Source of the DNA: Dyadobacter luteus
GTDB taxonomy: Bacteria > Bacteroidota > Bacteroidia > Cytophagales > Spirosomataceae
Length of the DNA stretch: 64,000 nt
Direction: 5' to 3'
NCBI RefSeq assembly: GCF_003383615.1
Contig: NZ_QNUL01000004.1
Coordinates: 62,001 to 126,000 of the forward strand
Under the pieces are notes generated by a model. That model saw only the letters and a program-made list of their open reading frames with translations. It searched no databases and was not told the DNA's origin. Positions 1-5,597 of this stretch are shown here, piece by piece (position 1 is the first letter of the stretch; each line of letters begins with the position of its first letter). A program made the position numbers and the translations under genes.

Positions 1-99
1 GAACACGCGTTTTGTACGCCGGAAATTGAAAATATGTACAGCAATGGGAATGGCTATGGCAAGCAAACCCCAAAGAAATCCAGGGAACAAAAAATTCAT
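1..99 (-). CDS. BatA-domain membrane protein, N-terminal fragment
   Basis: An open frame begins at the ATG at 99 and runs leftward off the window with no stop, so only 33 codons are visible. The peptide starts MNFLFPGFLWGL and continues through IPIAVHIFNFRR. This is the hallmark N-terminus of Bacteroidota BatA-type (aerotolerance-related) proteins: a first membrane helix followed by a short helix ending in HxFxFRR. Full members are usually about 350-700 residues with a VWA-like domain and a second C-terminal membrane helix, which cannot be checked here. It is divergent from the YcxB-like gene at 394. The function of the family is poorly defined. The call is by motif only. Confidence 0.72.
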   Translation of the reverse strand, partial: MNFLFPGFLWGLLAIAIPIAVHIFNFRRTKRVF

Positions 100-302
100 T
101 ACGGGCAGGATAGTTAAAGTGCTTATTTGCTTTCGGCTGTCGGCAATCGGGCTGAAGGCGCATCAATGCAAATGGGCTCCTTTAAATAAAGTGCTGAAAG
201 CTGATGGCCGAAAGCAGAAAGCGGTATTACCGCAAATTACACTAAATTCTGGTAACTGCTTTTTATTTCAAATGCTTTCTGCATAAGTCAGATGGTTTTT
301 TC

Positions 303-310
303 TAACTTTG
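303..310 (+). promoter_or_regulatory. Bacteroidota -7 box for the YcxB-like gene
   Basis: TAACTTTG matches the TAnnTTTG -7 consensus of the Bacteroidota primary sigma factor. It lies 84 bases before the ATG at 394, in the 294-base divergent gap shared with the BatA-type gene. No convincing TTTG -33 box sits upstream. The rest of the gap shows no gene. Confidence 0.5.
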
Positions 311-393
311 CACTTCATTTTAGCGCCGTTGAGCCTGTAGCTTTACATCGGATTGCTAACAATAAAGAAACTGCTTAATTTTTATTTTGAATT

Positions 394-951
394 ATGGCCA
401 AAGTATCGGTGAACAAACACCAGCCTGTTTATCAAATGCCAACGAATCCGGCGGCGGTTCGTACTAAAAAGTATGCGCTACCTACCAAAAAGTACATTAC
501 TCTTGCGATGCGTTATTTTTTCAAAACGCAGATCAAGTGGGTATTGGTACCTGTTGCACTTATTTTAATCAATGCTATTCTGGGGATTACAGGTGTGTAT
601 CCTAATTATTGGGTATATATCACTGTCTTTGTGGGTACGTTGCTTTATATCCTTTTCTGGGTTATTCAGTTTACAGGTATCACCCAGCTTGCCCAGTATA
701 AACCCATGTTTGAAAAATTCTCTTATGAATTCGACAGTCGTCAGATTTTGATGAAGTTGAATCATAAAGAGGGAAATATCATGAAGTGGGAACAGATTCT
801 GGAAGGGTATAAAGACAAGGATGCTTATGTACTTGTTATCTCAAAGGGACAGTTCGTTCACCTGCCGTTCTCGATTTTTACATCGGAACATGATATAAAA
901 GTTTTTGAACGTATTCTTAAACAGAAAGAATTGCTGAAAGCAGAGAAATAA
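394..951 (+). CDS. YcxB-like membrane protein
   Basis: This 185-residue protein has a soluble N-terminus, then two hydrophobic segments at about residues 48-67 and 71-92. A C-terminal soluble domain of about 90 residues contains FSYEFDSRQILMKLN, then MKWEQILEGYK and a run ending LPFSIF. That layout (two helices followed by a small beta-rich domain with a W-x-x-I/L core) is typical of the YcxB-like family, whose role is unknown. It is probably an inner-membrane protein with its C-terminal domain in the cytoplasm. It is monocistronic: a promoter box lies at 303 and a strong terminator at 961. There is no sign of truncation. Confidence 0.75.
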   Translation: MAKVSVNKHQPVYQMPTNPAAVRTKKYALPTKKYITLAMRYFFKTQIKWVLVPVALILINAILGITGVYPNYWVYITVFVGTLLYILFWVIQFTGITQLAQYKPMFEKFSYEFDSRQILMKLNHKEGNIMKWEQILEGYKDKDAYVLVISKGQFVHLPFSIFTSEHDIKVFERILKQKELLKAEK

Positions 952-960
952 AAAAGTTGA

Positions 961-985
961 AAACCCGGTTCACGCCGGGTTTTTT
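961..985 (+). terminator. Intrinsic terminator after the YcxB-like gene
   Basis: The stem AACCCGG (962-968) pairs with CCGGGTT (975-981) around a 6-base loop and leads into a T-run. It begins about 10 bases after the stop at 951. Confidence 0.85.
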
Positions 986-1020
986 GCTAACCAATACTTT
1001 GGATTGTAATCGGTTTTGTC

Positions 1021-1590
1021 ATGAATGCATTTTTACGTTATCTCAACAGTTTTACTCCACTAACCGGAGATGTGCAGGAGGCAATATTAAGGATTACAAT
1101 CAGAAGGGAAGTCAAGGCAGGGGAGTTGCTGTTCGACCAGGGCAATATCTGTAAAGAATTTCATTATCTGGAGTCAGGTATTGCGAGAGTATTCTATTAC
1201 AAGGATGGGAAAGAAGTGACGGCGTGGTTTGCCTCACAGGGCCAGATCGCGAGTGCCATTGATAGCCTTTTCAGTGGAAAGCCTTCATTTTATAACATTC
1301 AGCTTACAGAGGATTCAATATTATGGAGTCTGCAGTTCGATAAGATTGAACCAGTGTTTGAGCAGTTTCCTGTGGTAGAGCGTTTAGGTAGACTGATGAT
1401 TACACACAACTACCTGTTACTGGACGAACGTATGAAGCTCTTCGCATTTTGTAGTGCGGAAGAGCGATATGAAAAATTGCTTCTGCAAATTCCTGATATA
1501 GCTCAGCGAACCAAGTTGGGCTATATTGCTTCCTATCTGGGGATTTCGCAGGAGCATTTGAGCAGAATCAGATCAACGTATAAAAAATAA
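1021..1590 (+). CDS. Crp/Fnr-family transcriptional regulator
   Basis: This 189-residue protein has an N-terminal cyclic-nucleotide-binding fold (about residues 10-120) that includes GELLFDQGNICKEFHYLESG. A long dimerisation helix follows, and a compact C-terminal HTH ends in LGISQEHLSRIRS, the usual recognition-helix pattern of Bacteroidota Crp/Fnr proteins. There is no N-terminal cysteine cluster, so it is unlikely to be an oxygen-sensing 4Fe-4S Fnr in the E. coli sense. The ligand cannot be told from sequence. The start is the first ATG after the upstream terminator, so the leader is short. The next gene has an Fnr-type palindrome in its promoter and is an obvious candidate target. Confidence 0.9.
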   Translation: MNAFLRYLNSFTPLTGDVQEAILRITIRREVKAGELLFDQGNICKEFHYLESGIARVFYYKDGKEVTAWFASQGQIASAIDSLFSGKPSFYNIQLTEDSILWSLQFDKIEPVFEQFPVVERLGRLMITHNYLLLDERMKLFAFCSAEERYEKLLLQIPDIAQRTKLGYIASYLGISQEHLSRIRSTYKK

Positions 1591-1608
1591 TAGCTAGCAC
1601 AATACGAT

Positions 1609-1624
1609 TTTGATAATTATCAAA
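1609..1624. promoter_or_regulatory. Fnr/Crp-type palindromic operator
   Basis: TTTGATAATTATCAAA is a perfect 16-base palindrome. It contains TTGAT-N4-ATCAA, the classic Fnr-type half-site arrangement. It lies just after the Crp/Fnr gene, and its centre is about 33 bases upstream of the -7 box at 1646. That would put it near -41 relative to a start site just downstream, the position of a class II activator site. Confidence 0.65.
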
Positions 1625-1645
1625 GGACGTAAGTAACAGTGGGTA

Positions 1646-1653
1646 TACTTTTG
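1646..1653 (+). promoter_or_regulatory. -7 box of the lipoprotein gene
   Basis: TACTTTTG fits TAnnTTTG exactly. No TTTG -33 element lies at the usual distance; the palindrome at 1609-1624 occupies that area, as expected for an activator-dependent promoter. Confidence 0.55.
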
Positions 1654-1676
1654 GGCTGTGCAATTAAAAACGGGTT

Positions 1677-2192
1677 ATGAAAAATCACTTTACTGCTTTG
1701 TTGTTATTATTGACAGTCCTGGTAACAGGCTGTGGGGAGAAATCTGAAGAGGTAGATCCAGTCCTGAAAACCGACGGAGCTTCCCTGCAACTCTTTTTTG
1801 AAAGAGAAGGTCATCTTACCAGACTTGTTGACAGAGTCAATGACACGCTTCAGGTACGATGGAAACCTGAGTGGAGTGGAGTGGTTAGCGAAAAAGTAAA
1901 TGACAGTACCTACCTCGCTTATGTCGCACTTGTTCCGGGGATTTACCATACACAGTTAAATGAGCAGATCAGCAATGGGAATGTACAGGGATACAGCAGG
2001 TATCTGATGTTTCGGGCGACGAAAAACTACACGGCTTATCTTGCCACATTTTACAATAATGCTATATTGAATACTCCCGTTGATCGAGGCAGGTTTACAG
2101 GAAGAGTTATCTTCAGAAATATGCTTACAGCGGAATGGAAAATAAGTGAATATGAGAATGGGAAACTTGTCAGCGGCTGGGAGTCCAGGTAG
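1677..2192 (+). CDS. Hypothetical lipoprotein, possible Crp/Fnr target
   Basis: A 171-residue protein with a lipoprotein signal: a hydrophobic run followed by the lipobox VTGC, with the lipidated cysteine at about residue 19. The mature part has no motif I recognise. It looks beta-rich, with many aromatic residues, and ends with a segment containing GRVIFRNMLTAEW and a terminal WESR. It is monocistronic and has its own promoter with an Fnr-type box, directly downstream of the Crp/Fnr gene. Its stop is 4 bases from the stop of the convergent DUF1684 gene, with no clear terminator between them. The function is unknown; it is probably anchored in the inner or outer membrane. Confidence 0.72.
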   Translation: MKNHFTALLLLLTVLVTGCGEKSEEVDPVLKTDGASLQLFFEREGHLTRLVDRVNDTLQVRWKPEWSGVVSEKVNDSTYLAYVALVPGIYHTQLNEQISNGNVQGYSRYLMFRATKNYTAYLATFYNNAILNTPVDRGRFTGRVIFRNMLTAEWKISEYENGKLVSGWESR

Positions 2193-2196
2193 CCGG

Positions 2197-2802
2197 TTAA
2201 TGCTTCTTCGTAAAATTCTTCTCGCCTGCTGCGATTGATATCATCAGCACGTTATCCTTAGGCGGAATCGGACAGTTGAATCCTTCACTGTATGCACAAT
2301 AGGGATTGTATGCTTTGTTAAAGTCGAGCATGCAGGAGCCATCCTTTATTTCCGTAGTTTTCAGATCAAGATAACGTCCGCCGCCGTAAGTGGTTTTGCC
2401 ACTCGTTTTATCTTTAAAGGGAACAAAAAGATAGTCTTTGTACTGAGGTAATGTTTCCAGACCCAGACTGCGGTATACATATAACTTATGACGTCTGCCT
2501 TCAATTTTAAAACGAAGAACCCCATATTTGACAAAAGTCTTCTGAGCGCCACTGTAGGTAGGCATTCCAAAGGGTCGGTTATGACGGGTTCTTTCAAAGT
2601 GTGCTTTTACCTGATAAGTTGAATCCGGCGCATAGAACTGAAGATATTTCAGATCGTCCTTGCTAAGCGGAGAATTGGGTGTTTTTGTAAACTCCTCGCG
2701 GTATTTGTCGCGGTAGTCATCAGTATGCCTGGCGAATTCCTGCGCTATCGAAGGACAGGTACAGCCAAAAGCTATCAGGAATATGTGCAGAAGTGTTTTC
2801 AT
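2197..2802 (-). CDS. DUF1684 domain-containing secreted protein
   Basis: A 201-residue protein with an N-terminal signal sequence (hydrophobic to about residue 18, likely cleaved near SIAQ; the GCTC stretch could alternatively be a lipobox). It carries the DUF1684 signature: YGGGRYLDL followed by LDFNKAYNPYCAYSEG and NCPIPPKDN. These conserved glycine, aspartate and cysteine residues mark the family, which has no established function. Length is normal for the family. A minus-strand terminator ends only 8 bases before its start codon, so transcription is either read-through from the collagen-like gene or starts within the hairpin region. Confidence 0.88.
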   Translation of the reverse strand: MKTLLHIFLIAFGCTCPSIAQEFARHTDDYRDKYREEFTKTPNSPLSKDDLKYLQFYAPDSTYQVKAHFERTRHNRPFGMPTYSGAQKTFVKYGVLRFKIEGRRHKLYVYRSLGLETLPQYKDYLFVPFKDKTSGKTTYGGGRYLDLKTTEIKDGSCMLDFNKAYNPYCAYSEGFNCPIPPKDNVLMISIAAGEKNFTKKH

Positions 2803-2810
2803 TGAGTTCT

Positions 2811-2840
2811 AAAAAAATCCGGTAGCCAATACTACCGGAT
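2811..2840 (-). terminator. Minus-strand terminator just upstream of DUF1684
   Basis: ATCCGGTAG and CTACCGGAT form a 9-base perfect stem (2817-2825 with 2832-2840). On the minus strand the stem is followed by a T-run (2817-2811). It terminates or attenuates transcripts from the collagen-like lipoprotein gene. Confidence 0.75.
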
Positions 2841-2884
2841 CAGTTATGTGTCTCAATGTTAAAAAATTAGTGCCAGCACTGCAA

Positions 2885-3421
2885 TTATTGTGCACTTAAT
2901 TTTTGAATATTTGAATCGTCCAGATTGAAATATTTCTTAACAGCTTCATAATCGCTGTAATCTACTCCAGGGCCTGATTTTCTAGCTGACCAGTCAGAAG
3001 GTAGCACAACGATTCTAAATGTTTGATTTTGAGTCACATCCGCTGATAGTGAATTCAAGATGGCATTAGAAGGAGCATCAATTTGTAAGGTATAATCAAC
3101 TGGTGTGAAATCATAATTGTAGTAAACACCTCTTGGCATATCAATAGGCTGAGGTACCAGTCTCCATACAGGAAGATTCCCATCTACCGCCCACAGAATA
3201 TAAACCAAGACCACATCAGAATCCTCCAGGCGAATATTTGCGGAACTGAACTCTCCCATTACTTTCCAGTTTTGTCCTGCAACAAAATTAACTTTTTCAA
3301 GCTCAAATGTTTGTCCGATCGGACCATCCAGCCCCGCTGGGCCTTCAGGACCTCGTGGGCCGGTGCAGCTTTGAAACAAGACGCCGATTGCGAATATGAA
3401 AGGGATAAGAAGCTTTTTCAT
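2885..3421 (-). CDS. Collagen-like lipoprotein
   Basis: A 178-residue protein, started at the ATG at 3421 because the sequence MKKLLIPFIFAIGV then gives a proper lipoprotein signal with lipobox LFQSC. An upstream in-frame ATG at 3481 would bury the signal. Immediately after the lipid cysteine come about five Gly-X-Y triplets (GPRGPEGPAGLDGPIG), a short collagen-like stalk. The remaining roughly 140 residues form an unrecognised domain rich in beta-strand-like segments. This architecture, a lipid anchor, short collagen-like repeat and small globular domain, recurs in Bacteroidota surface proteins of unknown role. A terminator follows at 2811-2840. Confidence 0.8.
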   Translation of the reverse strand: MKKLLIPFIFAIGVLFQSCTGPRGPEGPAGLDGPIGQTFELEKVNFVAGQNWKVMGEFSSANIRLEDSDVVLVYILWAVDGNLPVWRLVPQPIDMPRGVYYNYDFTPVDYTLQIDAPSNAILNSLSADVTQNQTFRIVVLPSDWSARKSGPGVDYSDYEAVKKYFNLDDSNIQKLSAQ

Positions 3422-3579
3422 GATGTAATAGATATAAGTGATTTTAAGTTTTAATTGTCGGTTTGATGGAATCGTATCCATCAGGTTTAATCTGAAAACG
3501 CACGTTAACGATTCATTAACTAAATGGATGCCTCCGAGACCGGATTGGTTGCTTCGGCATAACTTTAATAATTAATTAA

Positions 3580-3611
3580 TTTGCGTAGAACAGCGTTCCA
3601 TTGTACTTTAA
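3580..3611 (+). promoter_or_regulatory. Probable promoter of the OsmC-type gene
   Basis: TTTG (3580-3583) and TACTTTAA (3604-3611) are separated by 20 bases, close to the Bacteroidota -33/-7 spacing. The -7 box deviates at its last bases. The leader before the ATG at 3661 would be about 45 bases, which supports that start over the earlier in-frame start at 3601, which lies inside the promoter. Confidence 0.45.
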
Positions 3612-3660
3612 CTGCAATAGAACGTTAAAACAATTCATTATTTTAAAAAAGATAAAAAAA

Positions 3661-4080
3661 ATGATTAATCGTAAAGCAACCGCCGTTTGGAAAGGCACTG
3701 GTAAAGAGGGAGCTGGTACTATCAGCACACAAAGCACCGTTCTGGAAAACACACAATACTCTTTCAATACCCGTTTTGCTGAGGGTAAAGGTACAAATCC
3801 TGAAGAGCTTATTGCAGCTGCACACGCAGGATGTTTTGCCATGAAATTGAGTTTTGAGCTGAATGCAGCAGGTTTCACAGCTGATGAACTAGATGCAACT
3901 GCCACAGTATCATTGGATCCGTCGAAAGGGCAGGTTACCAAAAGCCATATTGATCTGAAAGCGCAGATTCCTGATATTACTGCTGAACAATTTGCTGAGA
4001 TAGCCGAAAAAGCGAAGAAAGAATGTCCGATTTCTCAGCTTTTGAATGCTGAGATATCATTGAACGCAGAGTTAGCGTAA
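3661..4080 (+). CDS. OsmC-family organic hydroperoxide peroxidase
   Basis: A 139-residue protein, started at the ATG at 3661, which begins MINRKATAVWKG, the typical OsmC opening strand. The two redox cysteines of OsmC/Ohr proteins are present: Cys58 in AHAGCFAM and Cys122 in ECPIS. GTNPEELIAAAHAGCF is diagnostic of the OsmC branch. It reduces organic hydroperoxides with thiol cofactors in the cytoplasm. It is monocistronic with its own promoter and terminator. Stress regulation is likely but not shown by any operator I can see. Confidence 0.93.
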   Translation: MINRKATAVWKGTGKEGAGTISTQSTVLENTQYSFNTRFAEGKGTNPEELIAAAHAGCFAMKLSFELNAAGFTADELDATATVSLDPSKGQVTKSHIDLKAQIPDITAEQFAEIAEKAKKECPISQLLNAEISLNAELA

Positions 4081-4104
4081 TAAACGCTGGAAGTCGTTTT
4101 AGAG

Positions 4105-4134
4105 AGGATGGGTTTTCGGACTCATCCTTTTTTA
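4105..4134 (+). terminator. Terminator after the OsmC-type gene
   Basis: AGGATGGGT (4105-4113) pairs with ACTCATCCT (4120-4128) with one G-U wobble and is followed by a T-rich run. Confidence 0.8.
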
Positions 4135-4204
4135 TTGTTTCGGTTCTAGGTGCGGCGTAGTAAACATATTGTTGATTTACAGTTCGTTGATGTGTTGTTG
4201 ACTG

Positions 4205-4273
4205 GATTTCGGCAGGCTCAATCTGACGGGGTCTTCGATACTATTTGTTGATTTCGACAAGCTCAATCTGGCA
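4205..4273 (+). repeat. Pair of REP-like direct repeats
   Basis: Two imperfect 24-base copies, at 4205-4228 and 4250-4273, share the pattern GATTTCGrCArGCTCAATCTG and differ at only a few positions. They lie in the otherwise empty convergent gap (4081-4323) between the OsmC-type gene and hemW. They look like a dispersed intergenic repeat family. Confidence 0.55.
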
Positions 4274-4323
4274 GATATGTGCTCGATTCGAGTTATGCAG
4301 AATCGGTTTTTTTTGACAATATC

Positions 4324-5451
4324 TCAATCTTCTATAAAAAGATCACTTGCGATTCGGTCTGCGAAGAGTTTGCCGGCCGGAGTTAACAGAATCGTATCAT
4401 GTTGAATAATGATCCATTCTCTGTTAATCAAATCTTTCAAGGCTGCAGAGCTCTCTACTGCGAATCTCTGTGCTGATAATGTACCCAACTTTTTTAAGTT
4501 AACTCCCCATTTTGTTCTCAGACCTGTCAACAGGTATTCATTCGTTACATCTGCCACAGAAAGCAGTTCCTGCGTGGCTGGGATCGTCCCATTTGATATA
4601 GCAGCAAGGTATTTGCTGTTATTGGAAACATTGTATTCCCGGCTTGTGCCATTATAGGAGTGGGCGCTTGGGCCGACACCCAGGTAAGGACGCTGTTTCC
4701 AGTAAGAACTGTTGTGTCTGCTGTACTGATCATTGCGTGCAAAATTGGAGATTTCATACTGCTCAAACCCATTTTGAGCCAGGGAATCGATCAGGATTTC
4801 GAATTGTTGTGCGGCAAATTCTTCATCAATTGGTTTAATTTTCTTCTTTTTCAGCCATGATCCGAACGCAGTTTGTGGCTCTATCGTCAGGCAATAGGCT
4901 GAAAGATGACTTACCCCCAGACCTACAGCTTTTTGAATATCACTTTTCAGAATATCATGATTTTCGGCAGGAATAGCATAAATAAGATCAATGGAGATAT
5001 TGGAAATCCCCAACTGCTGCGCTTCTTTCACACATTGTTCGCCTTCAAATGCAGAGTGAATACGATTCAAATGCTCCAGATGAGGCTGGTGAAAGGATTG
5101 TATTCCAATGCTCAGCCTATTTATGCCCGCATTTGCCAGCTGTCTAAGTTTTTCTTTGTTCAAATCATCGGGATTGGCCTCCAAAGTAATCTCAGCCTGT
5201 GGGATTACATCAAAATGTTCTCTGATTGTTACCATGAGCAAATCCAGCTCCTGCTCATCGAGTAAGGATGGTGTTCCCCCGCCAAAGTAAATCGTTTCAA
5301 GCCTGGCAGAGGGGAGATATTGCCTTCTCATTACCAGTTCTTTGGCTATTGCCTCTACGATAACTGCCGTATTAGCTGTATTGGTGCTGAAATGAAAATC
5401 ACAGTAATGACACGCCTGCGTACAGAATGGTATATGGAGGTAGAGATGCAA
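4324..5451 (-). CDS. hemW: HemW-like radical SAM protein
   Basis: A 375-residue radical SAM protein. The N-terminus reads HLYLHIPFC and carries the 4Fe-4S CxxxCxxC motif (Cys10, Cys14, Cys17), followed by YFGGGTPSLL. That motif order and length fit HemW, the heme chaperone formerly annotated as oxygen-independent coproporphyrinogen oxidase. The C-terminal HemW-type domain is present (about residues 290-370). The only in-frame start upstream of the motif is the TTG at 5451; an in-frame TAA lies 18 bases further upstream and there is no ATG. A 14-base tandem repeat begins 10 bases upstream of the start. HemW is expected to deliver heme to respiratory enzymes. Confidence 0.9.
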   Translation of the reverse strand: MHLYLHIPFCTQACHYCDFHFSTNTANTAVIVEAIAKELVMRRQYLPSARLETIYFGGGTPSLLDEQELDLLMVTIREHFDVIPQAEITLEANPDDLNKEKLRQLANAGINRLSIGIQSFHQPHLEHLNRIHSAFEGEQCVKEAQQLGISNISIDLIYAIPAENHDILKSDIQKAVGLGVSHLSAYCLTIEPQTAFGSWLKKKKIKPIDEEFAAQQFEILIDSLAQNGFEQYEISNFARNDQYSRHNSSYWKQRPYLGVGPSAHSYNGTSREYNVSNNSKYLAAISNGTIPATQELLSVADVTNEYLLTGLRTKWGVNLKKLGTLSAQRFAVESSAALKDLINREWIIIQHDTILLTPAGKLFADRIASDLFIED

Positions 5452-5460
5452 ATTGAATAG

Positions 5461-5488
5461 TGAATTGTTAATGGTGAATTGTTAATGG
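5461..5488. repeat. 14-base tandem duplication beside the hemW start
   Basis: TGAATTGTTAATGG occurs twice head to tail (5461-5474, 5475-5488). A third, partial related stretch lies just before it. It sits in the hemW leader, 10 bases from the start codon. Confidence 0.8.
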
Positions 5489-5539
5489 GTTTGAGCTGGA
5501 AAAAATTCCGTAATCATCCAATTTATTACAAGTGCCTAC

Positions 5540-5597
5540 TTTTCATTTCTAATTCTTCATTCTTAACTCCTCACTTCTCACTCCTAATTTTTTCTTC
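5540..5597. repeat. Low-complexity pyrimidine-rich imperfect repeat
   Basis: Repeated short units of the form TTCAT, TCTAAT, TCCTCA and TCTCAC make a degenerate tandem tract. It extends into the final codons of the TonB receptor gene, whose stop is at 5584-5586. Read on the minus strand it is a purine-rich AGTGAG/AGAAT-type tract, the kind of simple spacer seen between many Cytophagales genes. Confidence 0.5.

Noticed and set aside
26..286. 86-codon plus-strand frame at the left edge
   Set aside because: It overlaps the BatA-type N-terminus on the other strand, which has clear membrane and family motifs; the plus-strand peptide is low quality and has no recognised features.
957..1154. Plus-strand 65-codon frame
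   Set aside because: It starts inside the YcxB-like gene's terminator and overlaps the Crp/Fnr gene in another frame; the peptide has no family features.
4144..4323. Possible short gene in the gap before hemW
   Set aside because: Only the two dispersed-repeat copies and AT-rich sequence are seen; no frame has a start and credible residues.
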